Counted from the first letter of the stretch, positions 48,630 through 58,766 are shown. The stretch is DNA of 64,000 nt from JBEKTW01 sp963727845 (GCA_963727845.1 CAVSHI010000001.1:1-64000), one strand, 5' to 3'. A program made the numbers and translations. Notes: generated by a model not told the origin, from the sequence alone.

Positions 48630-50909
48630 ATGAAAATTTTCATCTCCTTAGCCCTTGTACTCGCTATAAATCTATGTGCCGGCCAACCCCGGGAGTCCAC
48701 ATTGCCTCTTATCCCAACTCCTTCTGTCTTGAAAGCTACGCAGGGCGCCTTTGAGCTGACGCCGAAAACGCTCGTGGTTCTCCTCGACCCGCGATTGCGG
48801 TCGGATGCCGAAGTATTTGATGAGTTTCTTCAAAGTAGGTATGGATTTACACTACAGATCTCCACCGACCGGACATCGGGGGGAATCATTCTTGGCCTCT
48901 CTTCACCGGACAATGAGCATCTATCAGATGAAGGGTACCGGATGTCGGTGACGGAAGATCGCGTGACGATCACCGGCGGCGATGCCGGAGTATTCTACGG
49001 GTTGCAAACCCTCAAACAACTTCTCCCTGCTGCGCGCAGCCGCTCGCTGCGGATCCCGGGCGTGGAAATTGAAGACGCGCCCCGGTATGGCTGGCGCGGG
49101 ATGCATCTCGATGCTGGCCGTCATTTCTTCCCGAAAGAGTTTGTGGAGAAGTACATCGATGAGATCGCGATGTACAAAATGAATACGTTCCACTGGCATC
49201 TTACGGAAGACCAGGGGTGGAGAATTGAGATAAAGAAATATCCGAAGCTGACGGAGGTCGGCGCCTGGAGGAACGGCTCGATGATCGGTCCCTACAGCGA
49301 TCAGAAGTTCGACTCAGTACGATATGGGGGATTCTACTCACAAGAGGATGTCAGGGAAATAGTGGCGTACGCTGCAAAGCGCCATGTGACGATCGTCCCT
49401 GAGATCGAAATGCCCGGACATTCGACGGCTGCGCTCGCTTCGTATCCCTGGCTCTCCTGCACCGGAGGTCCGTTTGAGGTCGGAAAAAGCTGGGGAGTGT
49501 ACGACGATGTCTACTGTCCAAAGGATGAAACATTCAAGTTCCTGGAAGACGTGCTCTCGGAGGTGTGCGATCTGTTCCCGGGCAAGTATATTCATATCGG
49601 AGGTGATGAATGTCCGAAAGAACGGTGGAAAGCGTGCCCTCACTGTCAGGCGCTCATGAAGAGAGAGGGATTGAAAGACGAAAACGAGCTGCAGAGCTAT
49701 TTTATCCGGCACATCGAGAAATTTTTGAATTCAAAAGGAAAGCAGATCATCGGATGGGATGAAATTCTCGAAGGCGGTCTGGCTCCCAATGCGGCTGTTA
49801 TGAGCTGGAGGGGAACCGACGGAGGCATTGCTGCGGCAAAGCAAAAGCATAACGTTGTCATGACCCCGAGCTCGCACTGTTACTTCGATTATTACCAGGG
49901 GAACCCGCAATATGAGCCGCTTGCCATCGGCAATTATACTCCACTTGAGAAAGTCTATTCCTACGACCCCACGCCGGCGGAGCTGACACCCGATGAACAG
50001 CAGTATATCCTGGGCGCGCAGGGGAATGTCTGGACGGAATATATCACATCACCGCAGCTGGTGGAATATATGGCTGTTCCCCGCATGGCCGCGCTTGCGG
50101 AAGTTGTCTGGAGTCCGAAAGATCGCCGCGATTACAAAGATTTCCAGCAGCGCCTTGTACGCAGCTTTCCACTGCTCGATTCGATGGGAGTGAATTATTC
50201 GAAGGCGCTCTACGACATCAGAACAGCGGTTAAGCCGTCCCCGGATGGAAACGGCGTACTCTTCGAACTCTCCACACCCTTCGACCAGACGGGAATCCGC
50301 TACACGCTCGACGGCTCGTTACCGACGTCAAGTGGCGTGCGTTACCAGGCTCCGATCAACATCACGAAAAACGTGGGCGTTAAAGCGGCATACTTTGACG
50401 GCGGGAAGCAGAAGGGATATACAATAGAGCAACGGTTTTTCATAACGAAATCGACAGGGAAGAAAATCACCCTGAAAACCCTACCGAATGAAAAATATTT
50501 TGGCGACGGGGCCATCACGCTCGTGGACGGAATCCGGGGCGACACTGCTCGCTATGAACGAAACTGGCTCGGATGGCAGGGGCCGGAAATGGAAGCCGTG
50601 ATCGACCTGGGCGCGCGCGCGACATTTTCCAAAGTGACGATGGACGTGTTCGACGCGGAAGAAAGCTGGATCCATTTTCCGAAGGCGATCGAAGTGTTCG
50701 TGGCAGACGACACCGTGCACTTCAGGAGTGTCGGTAGACTTTCTGCCGGAGAGATCCGGACAAAGGGAAAGGTCGTTGAAATGGACATTGGTGCACATAC
50801 CGCACGGTACGTAAAAGTTGTAGCGGAAACCGCCGGCAAAATTCCCGACGGCAAGCCCGGCGCGGGGAACGACGCCTGGCTGTTTGTCGATGAGATCATG
50901 GTGGAGTGA
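48630..50909 (+). CDS. beta-N-acetylhexosaminidase (GH20)
   Basis: A 759-aa secreted enzyme. Signal peptide residues 1-18 (MKIFISLALVLAINLCAG). An N-terminal GH20b domain (about 25-145) is followed by the TIM barrel with GMHLDAGRHFFP, HWHLTEDQGWRIEIKKYP, and the catalytic Asp-Glu pair in IHIGGDECPK (about 321-330). A chitobiase-like C-terminal region (about 555-615) and an F5/8-type carbohydrate-binding domain (about 640-758) follow. It removes terminal GlcNAc or GalNAc from glycans by substrate-assisted catalysis in the periplasm or outside the cell. It stands before the rhamnose cluster. Confidence 0.93.
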   Translation: MKIFISLALVLAINLCAGQPRESTLPLIPTPSVLKATQGAFELTPKTLVVLLDPRLRSDAEVFDEFLQSRYGFTLQISTDRTSGGIILGLSSPDNEHLSDEGYRMSVTEDRVTITGGDAGVFYGLQTLKQLLPAARSRSLRIPGVEIEDAPRYGWRGMHLDAGRHFFPKEFVEKYIDEIAMYKMNTFHWHLTEDQGWRIEIKKYPKLTEVGAWRNGSMIGPYSDQKFDSVRYGGFYSQEDVREIVAYAAKRHVTIVPEIEMPGHSTAALASYPWLSCTGGPFEVGKSWGVYDDVYCPKDETFKFLEDVLSEVCDLFPGKYIHIGGDECPKERWKACPHCQALMKREGLKDENELQSYFIRHIEKFLNSKGKQIIGWDEILEGGLAPNAAVMSWRGTDGGIAAAKQKHNVVMTPSSHCYFDYYQGNPQYEPLAIGNYTPLEKVYSYDPTPAELTPDEQQYILGAQGNVWTEYITSPQLVEYMAVPRMAALAEVVWSPKDRRDYKDFQQRLVRSFPLLDSMGVNYSKALYDIRTAVKPSPDGNGVLFELSTPFDQTGIRYTLDGSLPTSSGVRYQAPINITKNVGVKAAYFDGGKQKGYTIEQRFFITKSTGKKITLKTLPNEKYFGDGAITLVDGIRGDTARYERNWLGWQGPEMEAVIDLGARATFSKVTMDVFDAEESWIHFPKAIEVFVADDTVHFRSVGRLSAGEIRTKGKVVEMDIGAHTARYVKVVAETAGKIPDGKPGAGNDAWLFVDEIMVE

Positions 50910-50945
50910 TTTCATGGTATATCTTTTGCGGGAGCTTAATGCACA

Positions 50946-51713
50946 ATGCGACGAGAATTCATGATGGAGAATAAACCCCTGATCGAAGTTGTTTGTTATT
51001 CGGTTGAATCGGCCATTGCCGCTCAACGCGGCGGGGCAGACCGCGTGGAATTATGCGCCAACCTCACCGAAGGGGGAACAACTCCGAGCTCCGGAACGAT
51101 TGAAACAGCGCGCAAACACCTGACCATCGGCCTCTTTGTGATGATTCGTCCCCGTGGCGGCGATTTTCTTTACAGCGATGCCGAATTTGAAATCATGAAG
51201 CGCGACGTCGAACACTGCAAGCGCGCGGGCGTCGACGGTATCGTGCTTGGTATGCTCAACACGGATGGAAGCGTTGATAAACCTCAATGCCGCGACTTGA
51301 TCCAACTCTCAACGCCGCTGCATGCGACGTTCCATCGCGCGTTCGACATGGCACGGGACCCTGTGGAAGCGTTGGAGGATATCATCGAATGCGGCTTCGG
51401 AAGAATACTCACGTCGGGACAGGAACGAACGGCCCAGGATGGCGCTTCCCTGATCGCTCGATTGATTGATGTAGCCGCCGGAAGGATCATTATCATGCCC
51501 GGATGCGGGATCCGCAAGGATAATATCCGTGACGTTTTCGACCGGACAGGCGCGCAAGAGTTTCATATCTCGGCTCTGAAAGCGGCTGCAAGTTTAATGT
51601 GTCACCGCAATCCGAAAGTCGGCATCGGATCCACGGAGACCGCTTCGGAGTATGAGCTCCTTCAGACCGATGAAACACTCGTCAGGGAGATGATTCAGCT
51701 ATTCCGGGCGTGA
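50946..51713 (+). CDS. cutC: CutC-family protein
   Basis: A 255-aa TIM-barrel protein of the CutC family: EVVCYSVESAIAAQRGGADR, VELCANLTEGGTTPS, MIRPRGGDF, DGIVLGML, FHRAFD, RILTSGQ and the MPGCGIRKDN end are all family landmarks. It was named for copper homeostasis, but its biochemical role is not settled. GGGAG is 10 bases before ATG 50946; ATG 50964 is an alternative. In Bacteroidota it often lies near glycan-degrading genes, as here. Confidence 0.93.
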   Translation: MRREFMMENKPLIEVVCYSVESAIAAQRGGADRVELCANLTEGGTTPSSGTIETARKHLTIGLFVMIRPRGGDFLYSDAEFEIMKRDVEHCKRAGVDGIVLGMLNTDGSVDKPQCRDLIQLSTPLHATFHRAFDMARDPVEALEDIIECGFGRILTSGQERTAQDGASLIARLIDVAAGRIIIMPGCGIRKDNIRDVFDRTGAQEFHISALKAAASLMCHRNPKVGIGSTETASEYELLQTDETLVREMIQLFRA

Positions 51714-51753
51714 TAAAGAGTTTGGAAATAAAGGAATTCTTGGATACTTTGAC

Positions 51754-52560
51754 ATGAAAGCTTTATCGAATACAAGCCCGGCAATGAATCTTCGTGTGAA
51801 TCATAATCGTCAGGCAAAACTCTCAGCCCTTCTTAAGCTCTCGCACGAGTTGGGTTGCGAAGACCGTCAGATGGCAATCCTCGGCGAGGGCAACACCTCC
51901 GCCCGCCTTGGCCAGACGACTTTTCTCATCAAAGCAAGCGGCAGCAGCCTGGGCACACTGCGGAAAAATGAGGTTGTGGAATGCAAGGCAAGTCCGCTTA
52001 TCGCCCTGTTGGACAGGCGCTCAGTTACAGACGAAGAAATCGAGAAGGTGTTGCTCTCGAGCCGCGTTGACCCTGAAGGCAGGAAACCCTCCGTGGAAGC
52101 GCTGTTTCATTCTTTCTTCCTTTCGTTACCGGGCGTAGGATATGTAGGCCACGCGCATCCCATCGCGGCGAATCAGATTTTATGCTCGCCGCACGCGCGG
52201 GAGTTTGCAGAGAAACGAATTTTCCCCGATCAAATTGTCTGCTGTGGCAGCAGCTCCGTTTTCGTACCCTATACCGACCCCGGCTTCAAACTTGCAAGAG
52301 AAATTCAACGGCGCACAAATGCTTTCATCGGGCGTTACAAGCATTTACCACGCGTGATCCTGATGGAAAATCACGGCATTGTGACACTCGGTGCAACGCC
52401 GCAAGCAGTTCTGGCGGCGATGCTGATGGCGGAAAAAGCCGCCGTGGTCTGGGTCGGAGCAGCAACGCTGGGCGGCCCCGTGTTTCTTTCAAAGCGGAAC
52501 GTTGACCGGATCGCCAATCGAATAGATGAGCACTACCGCCAGCGCGCGCTGAAGATATGA
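51754..52560 (+). CDS. class II aldolase/adducin-family protein
   Basis: A 268-aa class II aldolase-like protein. GEGNTSARLGQTTFLIKASG is the phosphate-binding segment, YVGHAHPIAANQ has the H-x-H metal ligands and LMENHGIVTLG the third region. Its stop overlaps the RhaB start (ATGA), so the two are translated together. It resembles rhamnulose- or fuculose-phosphate aldolases, but the cluster also has the fused RhaEW aldolase; it may act on another sugar phosphate or be a redundant aldolase. Confidence 0.82.
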   Translation: MKALSNTSPAMNLRVNHNRQAKLSALLKLSHELGCEDRQMAILGEGNTSARLGQTTFLIKASGSSLGTLRKNEVVECKASPLIALLDRRSVTDEEIEKVLLSSRVDPEGRKPSVEALFHSFFLSLPGVGYVGHAHPIAANQILCSPHAREFAEKRIFPDQIVCCGSSSVFVPYTDPGFKLAREIQRRTNAFIGRYKHLPRVILMENHGIVTLGATPQAVLAAMLMAEKAAVVWVGAATLGGPVFLSKRNVDRIANRIDEHYRQRALKI

Positions 52561-54035
52561 ATAGTCATCATTACATCGCATGCGACCTTGGTGCGGAGAG
52601 CGGCAGAGTTATGCTCGGGTCGCTTGCAAATGGGAAGCTGTCGGTGGAAGAAATCCACAGATTTCCCAGCGGGCCGACGCAGATCTTCGGCTCACTCCGA
52701 TGGGATTTGCTGAGAATGTTTGATGAGTTGAAGGAAGGTTTGAAGAAAGCTTCCCCCGAGGGGGTTTCCGTATCGGGCCTGAGCTGTGATTCATGGGGGG
52801 TTGACTATGTGCTGTTTTCTGCCGATGAGCCGATGCTCGCACTCCCGTACCATTACCGCGATAGCAGGACGGATGGCGCCTTCGAGCGGGCTTTCGCCGT
52901 CGTTCCTGCCGAAGAGATTTTCGCGGAAACGGGCATTCAGTTCATGCCGATCAATACGCTCTACCAGCTTCATCATGATCTTGAACATCGCGCAGCCGTT
53001 CTCGATACCGCGGATCGTTTTCTCAATATCGGCGATTACTTCAACTATTTGTTCTGTTCCGTTCCCAAAGCGGATGAATCGCTTGCAAGCACAACACAGC
53101 TGTACAATCCTCACGCAAGAAAATGGTCTGGCACGCTCATCAGGAAATTTGGATTCCCGGAGAAAATTTTTCCCGACGTTGTTCCGTCGGGGACAGTGCT
53201 CGGTCCTCTGCGACCGCCTCTCAACGCTGAAACCGCGCTTCGCGGAACAAAAGTCATCGCCGGCTGTTCTCACGACACCGGCGCGGCAGTTGCAGCCGTT
53301 CCCGCCGCCGGCAACGATTGGGCCTATCTCAGTTCGGGGACATGGTCGCTTCTCGGAATCGAGAACTCTTCTCCGATAATCAATGCGGAAAGCAGGAAGT
53401 ATAACTTTACAAATGAAATAGGTTACAACGGAAGCATCCGATTCCTGAGAAATATTACGGGCCTGTGGATTCTCCAGGAATGCCGCCGCGCATGGGCAAA
53501 AGCGGGTCAGGAATACACCTACGACCAACTCACCGTGATGGCGGAAAAATCAACACCGTTGAAAACGTTCTTCGATCCCCAGGATTCCATCTTCGCGAAG
53601 CCGGACAACATGCCTCAGAAAGTTGCCGATAACTGCCGGAAGAACGGGCAACCCGTGCCGGAAAATCCTGCCGAAATAACGCGATGCATTCTCGAAAGCC
53701 TGGCTCTCTCGTATCGAAAGACGCTCGAACAACTGCGGGAGCTCACCCGGCGGCCGATATCGACCCTCCACATTGTCGGCGGCGGTTGTAAGAACCAATT
53801 GTTGAATCAGTTTGCCGCGGACGCAACCGGTTGTACAGTTCTCGCAGGTCCGGTCGAATGCACCGCGATCGGAAATGTGCTGATCCAGGCGATTACGCTC
53901 GGACATATTCCATCATTGCGATCGGGCAGGGAAATTGTTGGCCAGTCATTCCCCCTCGTCCGCTACGAGCCACAGGAACGGGCGCGATGGGGAAATGCTT
54001 ACGTCAAATTCAAGGAATTCGGGCGTAGGTCATGA
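52557..54035 (+). CDS. rhaB: rhamnulokinase
   Basis: A 492-aa FGGY-family kinase that phosphorylates L-rhamnulose to L-rhamnulose 1-phosphate with ATP. It begins with the phosphate-binding DLGAESGRVMLG characteristic of RhaB (Ala-Glu-Ser-Gly-Arg), has CDSWGVDYVLF, the adenosine-site segments YLSSGTWSLLGIE and ESLALSYRKTLEQL, and the C-terminal HIVGGGCKNQLLNQ. Length is normal. It overlaps the aldolase-like gene by 4 bases and is followed by the LarA-like gene after 46 bases. Confidence 0.95.
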   Translation: MNSHHYIACDLGAESGRVMLGSLANGKLSVEEIHRFPSGPTQIFGSLRWDLLRMFDELKEGLKKASPEGVSVSGLSCDSWGVDYVLFSADEPMLALPYHYRDSRTDGAFERAFAVVPAEEIFAETGIQFMPINTLYQLHHDLEHRAAVLDTADRFLNIGDYFNYLFCSVPKADESLASTTQLYNPHARKWSGTLIRKFGFPEKIFPDVVPSGTVLGPLRPPLNAETALRGTKVIAGCSHDTGAAVAAVPAAGNDWAYLSSGTWSLLGIENSSPIINAESRKYNFTNEIGYNGSIRFLRNITGLWILQECRRAWAKAGQEYTYDQLTVMAEKSTPLKTFFDPQDSIFAKPDNMPQKVADNCRKNGQPVPENPAEITRCILESLALSYRKTLEQLRELTRRPISTLHIVGGGCKNQLLNQFAADATGCTVLAGPVECTAIGNVLIQAITLGHIPSLRSGREIVGQSFPLVRYEPQERARWGNAYVKFKEFGRRS

Positions 54036-54081
54036 GTCCGTGTTACGTATCTTTGTCGGGCTGGAAAGAACTTTGCCCAGC

Positions 54082-55365
54082 ATGAAAAGCCGACTCGCAT
54101 ACGGCCGGGGAATATTGGAGCTTGACCTGCAGGGTATTGATGCAGATATCATTGAGCCGCGGCACCGTTCAGGACTGCCCGACGAAAAGGAAGCCGTTGT
54201 TGCTGCGCTTCACAACCCTGTTGAAGCACGACCGTTAGAAGAGTGGTTGAGTCCGGGTTCCCACGTCTGTATCTCCTTCACCGACGGCACCCGTGCAACC
54301 CCCAATAATCGGATCATCCCGTGGCTGCTTGAATACATCCATCATCATGGAGTGCGGCGTGAAAATATTGTTCTGCTGAACCAGGTTGGAACACATCGCC
54401 CGAATACGAGAGATGAGCTCAAACAAATTCTCACCCCGGAAGTTGTCGAACAGTACCGGGTCATTAATCATGAACCGAACAACCGCGATGCCCTCGTGCA
54501 ACTGGGAGTGACCCGCACGGGAGTCCCGGCGCTGGTCAACCGCCTTTTTGTGGAAGCGGATGTCCGGATCGCGACCGGCTTTATCGAGCCGCATTTGTTT
54601 GCAGGATTCAGCGGAGGGGTGAAAAATATTGTCCCCGGCCTTGCGGGACAAGAAATCGTCATGCACAATCATGGATACCAGAATCTTCTCGATCCTCAAG
54701 CAACATTCGGTATCACCGAAGGTAATCCGCTTTGGGAAGAACTGCGTGACATTGCGCTCCGGACGGGACCGGTCTTTCTCCTGAATGTTGCGCTGAATAA
54801 TGACCGGGAGATCACCGGAGTTTTCGCCGGAGACCTCCTGGAAAGCCACAAAGCCGGTTGTGAGTTTGTGCGTTCATCGGCAATGCAGAGCGTGGATGAG
54901 CCGTATGATGTCGTCATCACGACAAACAGCGGCTACCCGCTCGACCAGAATCTGTACCAGAGCGTCAAAGGGATGAGCGCAGCCGCCCGCATCGTCGCGC
55001 ACGGCGGTACGATCATTCTTGCCGCAGAGTGCCGCGAAGGATTCCCTTCCGGGAGCGCATATGAACGCCTGCTGCGGAATTCGGCAGGACCGGCAGAACT
55101 GCTGCAGCATTTGCGGGATGCCGAACGGCCATTTCCCGACCAATGGCAGGCACAAATTCAGGCGCTCATTCTGAACCGGGCGGAGATACTTCTGTACAGT
55201 CAAATGAGCGATGAAGATGTGCGAGCCGCGCATTTGAGTCCGTGTCATGATATAGTGCGAGAAGTTCGGAAGATTTTCGAAAGCGGAAAACCCGATGTGC
55301 GGGTGGCCATTCTGCCCCAGGGTCCGCTCACCATTCCCTATCTATCACAGGAAGTCATCATATGA
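54082..55365 (+). CDS. LarA-like nickel-pincer racemase-family protein
   Basis: A 427-aa protein of the lactate racemase LarA family. Features are FTDGTRATPNNRIIPW, the strand with LLNQVGTHRPNT, and the hallmark EPHLFAGFSGGVKNIVPG containing the His and Lys region that holds the nickel-pincer cofactor. The ATG 54082 start gives the usual N-terminus; a GTG near 54040 is possible. LarA interconverts D- and L-2-hydroxyacids. In a rhamnose cluster whose end product is L-lactate, it probably passes lactate to a D-lactate route. No larB/C/E cofactor genes are in the window. It overlaps the RhaEW gene by 4 bases. Confidence 0.86.
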   Translation: MKSRLAYGRGILELDLQGIDADIIEPRHRSGLPDEKEAVVAALHNPVEARPLEEWLSPGSHVCISFTDGTRATPNNRIIPWLLEYIHHHGVRRENIVLLNQVGTHRPNTRDELKQILTPEVVEQYRVINHEPNNRDALVQLGVTRTGVPALVNRLFVEADVRIATGFIEPHLFAGFSGGVKNIVPGLAGQEIVMHNHGYQNLLDPQATFGITEGNPLWEELRDIALRTGPVFLLNVALNNDREITGVFAGDLLESHKAGCEFVRSSAMQSVDEPYDVVITTNSGYPLDQNLYQSVKGMSAAARIVAHGGTIILAAECREGFPSGSAYERLLRNSAGPAELLQHLRDAERPFPDQWQAQIQALILNRAEILLYSQMSDEDVRAAHLSPCHDIVREVRKIFESGKPDVRVAILPQGPLTIPYLSQEVII

Positions 55366-57551
55366 ATCAAAAGAAAACATACACCTTCGTCAATAATCTC
55401 TGGAACCAGAAGGAAGTGGATAAACTTGATCCTCTTGGAAAGCTTGTCTACCGCTCCAACCTGCTCGGCTCCGACCAGCGCATCACGAATACCGGTGGAG
55501 GGAATACATCCTCGAAAATTAAGGAAATAGATCCGCTCACCGGGGAATCGACCGAAGTACTCTGGGTGAAAGGCTCCGGAGGAGATCTGCGAACGTCCAG
55601 GAAAGAGAATTTTGCCTCACTGTATCTGGAAAAACTCCTCTCGCTGGAGCCGGTCTATTCCCGGGCGGAGCAGCGGGGAGCGAAGAGTCCGGTGGAGGAT
55701 GCGATGGTCAATATGTATTCGCATTGCACCTTCAATCTTAATCCGCGGGCGGCATCGATCGACACGCCGCTGCATTCATTTATTCCGCATGCCCATGTTG
55801 ACCATATGCATCCCAATGCGGTCATTGCGATTGCCGCGGCAAAAAATTCAAAAAAGTTAACCAGAGAAATTTACGGCGATGAGATTGTCTGGACTCCCTG
55901 GCAGCGGCCGGGATTCGACCTCGGGCTGAAGCTTCAGGAAATCTGCAAGAGCTTTCCGAAAGCGAAAGGTGTCATCCTCGGGCAGCACGGCCTGATAAAC
56001 TGGGCTGACAACTGCTTCGAGTGCTATAAGCTTACGCTGGACCTTATCGAGCGCGCCGCCACGTACATTGCCGCACACGACAAGGGCGCTAAAACATTCG
56101 GCGGACAAAAGCACAAGGCGCTCGATCCGTCGAAGCGGAGAGAAGCATTTGTGCAGATTTTGCCGTGGCTTCGCGGGCAGATCGGCAGCCGGCGGCGCTT
56201 CGTGGGCACGATTCAGGATGATGACAGTATGCTGGCGTTTGTTGATAGCGTGGATGCGCCCCGCCTGGCGGAGCTCGGGACGTCCTGCCCCGACCATTTT
56301 TTGCGGACCAAGATCAAACCTCTGTACGTCAATTGGAATCCTCAACGAGAATCCCTTGAGGAGCTGAAGAAGAAGCTTGCCGCCGGTTTGACGAAGTACC
56401 GCCAGGACTACAGTGAATACTATGAAAGATGCAAACATCCTGATTCGCCGCAAATGCGAGACCCGAATCCCACCGTACTGCTTATCCCCGGTCTCGGCAT
56501 GATCGCGTGGGGAAAAGACAAGAGCGAATCTCGGGTGACCGCCGAGTTTTACAACTGCGCCGTCGAAGTCATGCGGGGGGCGGAAGCGATCGATGAATAT
56601 GTTTCCCTGCCGCAGCAGGAAGCCTTCGATATCGAGTACTGGCTGCTGGAAGAGGCGAAGTTGCGCCGGATGCCGCCCGAAAAGGAATTGGCGCGCCGCG
56701 TCGTTGCGGTCATCGGTGCGGGGAGTGGCATCGGCAGGAATGTCGCACAGCGAATGGCAAAAGAAGGAGCGCATATTGCATGTGTTGACGTTGACGGAGA
56801 TGCTGCAAAGAGAACGACAAACGAGCTTGTTCAAAAGGTCGGAGTCGGAATTGGTGTCGGGGGGACCGGAATTTCAAACTGCGGGCCCGCTCTCGGATTG
56901 CGTGCGGATATCACCGATCGTGGAGCAATCCGTGCGATGTTCGAAGACATCGTTCTTGCGTATGGCGGGTTTGATGATGTCGTCATCACCGCCGGCGTGT
57001 TCGTTCCCCCGGATAGGGGTGGTCACATTCCGGACAATATGTGGGCGCTCACGTTTTCCGTAAACGTCATTGGTGCGTACCTGGTCGCCGATGAAGCTGC
57101 AAAATTCTGGAGAGAACAGGGGTTGAAGGGCAGTCTTGTCATGACGACGAGTGTCAATGCCGTTGTTCCGAAAAAAGGAAGTCTCGCGTACGATACGAGC
57201 AAAGCGGCGGCGAACCATCTCGTTCGCGAGCTGGCGATCGAGCTTGCGCCGTTGATCCGCGTGAACGCTGTCGCTCCGGCGACGGTTGTCGAGGGAAGCT
57301 CCATGTTCCCGCGCGATCGCGTTGTCGCTTCGCTTACGAAGTACAAAATTCCGTTTGCTGAAAGTGAATCCGATGAATCGCTGCGAGGTAAACTGGCCGC
57401 ATTCTATGCCGACCGCACTCTGACCAAGCAGCCGATTACGGCCGACGACCAGGCGGAAGCGGTCTTCCTGTTCCTCAGCGACCGTCTCGGCAAAACCAGT
57501 GGCCAGGTGCTGCATGTGGACGGAGGATTGCACGAAGCGTTCTTGAGATGA
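55362..57551 (+). CDS. rhaEW: bifunctional rhamnulose-1-phosphate aldolase/lactaldehyde dehydrogenase
   Basis: A 729-aa fusion. The N-terminal class II aldolase (about 1-430) has NTGGGNTSSKIKEIDP, LWVKGSGGDLRTS and the metal histidines in SFIPHAHVDHMHPNA; it splits L-rhamnulose 1-phosphate into DHAP and L-lactaldehyde. The C-terminal SDR (about 445-729) has GAGSGIGRNVAQ, the YDTSKAAANHL catalytic pair and a final SGQVLHVDGG; it oxidises lactaldehyde to lactate with NAD. The layout equals the RhaEW type known from Bacillus and many Bacteroidota. It overlaps the LarA-like gene. Confidence 0.93.
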   Translation: MNQKKTYTFVNNLWNQKEVDKLDPLGKLVYRSNLLGSDQRITNTGGGNTSSKIKEIDPLTGESTEVLWVKGSGGDLRTSRKENFASLYLEKLLSLEPVYSRAEQRGAKSPVEDAMVNMYSHCTFNLNPRAASIDTPLHSFIPHAHVDHMHPNAVIAIAAAKNSKKLTREIYGDEIVWTPWQRPGFDLGLKLQEICKSFPKAKGVILGQHGLINWADNCFECYKLTLDLIERAATYIAAHDKGAKTFGGQKHKALDPSKRREAFVQILPWLRGQIGSRRRFVGTIQDDDSMLAFVDSVDAPRLAELGTSCPDHFLRTKIKPLYVNWNPQRESLEELKKKLAAGLTKYRQDYSEYYERCKHPDSPQMRDPNPTVLLIPGLGMIAWGKDKSESRVTAEFYNCAVEVMRGAEAIDEYVSLPQQEAFDIEYWLLEEAKLRRMPPEKELARRVVAVIGAGSGIGRNVAQRMAKEGAHIACVDVDGDAAKRTTNELVQKVGVGIGVGGTGISNCGPALGLRADITDRGAIRAMFEDIVLAYGGFDDVVITAGVFVPPDRGGHIPDNMWALTFSVNVIGAYLVADEAAKFWREQGLKGSLVMTTSVNAVVPKKGSLAYDTSKAAANHLVRELAIELAPLIRVNAVAPATVVEGSSMFPRDRVVASLTKYKIPFAESESDESLRGKLAAFYADRTLTKQPITADDQAEAVFLFLSDRLGKTSGQVLHVDGGLHEAFLR

Positions 57552-57650
57552 CAGACAGCGTCACCGAATGAACCGAGCTGCCGTAAATTCAAAATCCGAT
57601 GTATTTGAAACGTAAAGATAAATTGAGGCTTTCAATTAATAAAAAAGCAT

Positions 57651-57714
57651 GTCATGCCAGAACGCTTCTATCGGGCATCTTAGATAGATTCCCGCTTAAG
57701 ACGTGCGGGAATGA
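57651..57714. repeat. palindromic intergenic repeat
   Basis: GTCATGCCAGAACGC at one end and GTGCGGGAATGAC at the other bracket CTATCGGGCATCTTAGATAG; the ends GTCAT/ATGAC are inverted. This is the style of short dispersed repeats in many genomes. It lies between the aldolase and sugar-binding protein genes. Confidence 0.5.
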
Positions 57715-57809
57715 CATTCGAGAGGTTCTCGGATGTCTCGCGTTAGTTGCTTCTCGCCGATCATTTCCCCCAAACAATTGTTGACAAACGAAGACCTCGG
57801 TCACAAAAC

Positions 57810-58766
57810 ATGAAATGTAATCCTCTGCATGTCTTACCTATTCTCATCCTGTTCGCAATAACACAAAACAACCTTCCGGCCCAGGATTTGAAAATTGCCG
57901 TCATCCCGAAGGGAACGACCCATGTGTTCTGGAAAGCCGTTGAGGCTGGAGCGCGGGCGGCAGGGAAGGAATTGGGAGTAGAGGTTGTCTGGAAAGGTCC
58001 CATCAAAGAAAACGACCGGGCACAGCAGATCGCCATCGTTGAGCAATTTGTCAGCGAAGGCGTATCGGGCATCGTGCTCGCGCCGCTGGACCACATGGCC
58101 CTCAAACGTCCAGTGGCCGCGGCCATGCAAAAGAAAATTCCCGTGGTTATCTTCGACAGCGGGCTCGACGGTGAAGCAGGGAAGGATTTCGTGAGCTTCG
58201 TCGCAACCAACAATAAAAAAGGCGGCGAGCTCGGGGGTGAGCAACTCCTCAAACTGCTGGGCGGTAAAGGAAAAGTAGTGCTCCTGCGCTATCAGGTGGG
58301 CTCGGCGAGCACCTCGGATCGTGAAGAAGGATTTCTTGACGTCATGCACGGGAGTAAGGGAATTGAAATGCTGGTTGATAATCGTTACTCGGGACCGACG
58401 GCGGGAGACGCAAAAACTGCGAGCATGAATCTCCTCGATAAACTCAAGGACGCCGACGGCATTTTCTGCCCGAATGAGGGTTCAACCTTCGGCATGTTGC
58501 TCGCGCTCCGCCAGAGCAATCTCGCGGGCAAGAAAAAGTTTGTGGGATTCGACACGTCGCCCCCTCTTCTCGAAGCGCTCCAGAACGGTGAAATTGACGC
58601 TCTGGTAGCGCAGGACCCGGCACGCATGGGGTACGAAGCGCTGAAAACTCTCGTCGAGCGGCTTCGCGGGAAAGACGTTCCCCTGACGATCGATACGGGC
58701 GTACATCTCATTACACGGGACAATCTGAACGACCCCGAGATCAAGAAACTTCTCGGCACAAAATAA
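57810..58766 (+). CDS. sugar ABC transporter substrate-binding protein
   Basis: A 318-aa periplasmic binding protein of the Peripla_BP_4 (ribose/rhamnose) group with a signal peptide (MKCNPLHVLPILILFAITQN, then NLPAQ). Landmarks are LKIAVIPKGTTHVFWKAVEAG, VSGIVLAPLDH, IPVVIFDSGLDG, GSASTSDREEGFLDVM and VAQDPARMGYEAL. It likely binds rhamnose or a related sugar. The start at 57810 has no clear ribosome-binding site; the longer frame from 57747 lacks a signal sequence. The matching permease is at 60071. Confidence 0.88.
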   Translation: MKCNPLHVLPILILFAITQNNLPAQDLKIAVIPKGTTHVFWKAVEAGARAAGKELGVEVVWKGPIKENDRAQQIAIVEQFVSEGVSGIVLAPLDHMALKRPVAAAMQKKIPVVIFDSGLDGEAGKDFVSFVATNNKKGGELGGEQLLKLLGGKGKVVLLRYQVGSASTSDREEGFLDVMHGSKGIEMLVDNRYSGPTAGDAKTASMNLLDKLKDADGIFCPNEGSTFGMLLALRQSNLAGKKKFVGFDTSPPLLEALQNGEIDALVAQDPARMGYEALKTLVERLRGKDVPLTIDTGVHLITRDNLNDPEIKKLLGTK

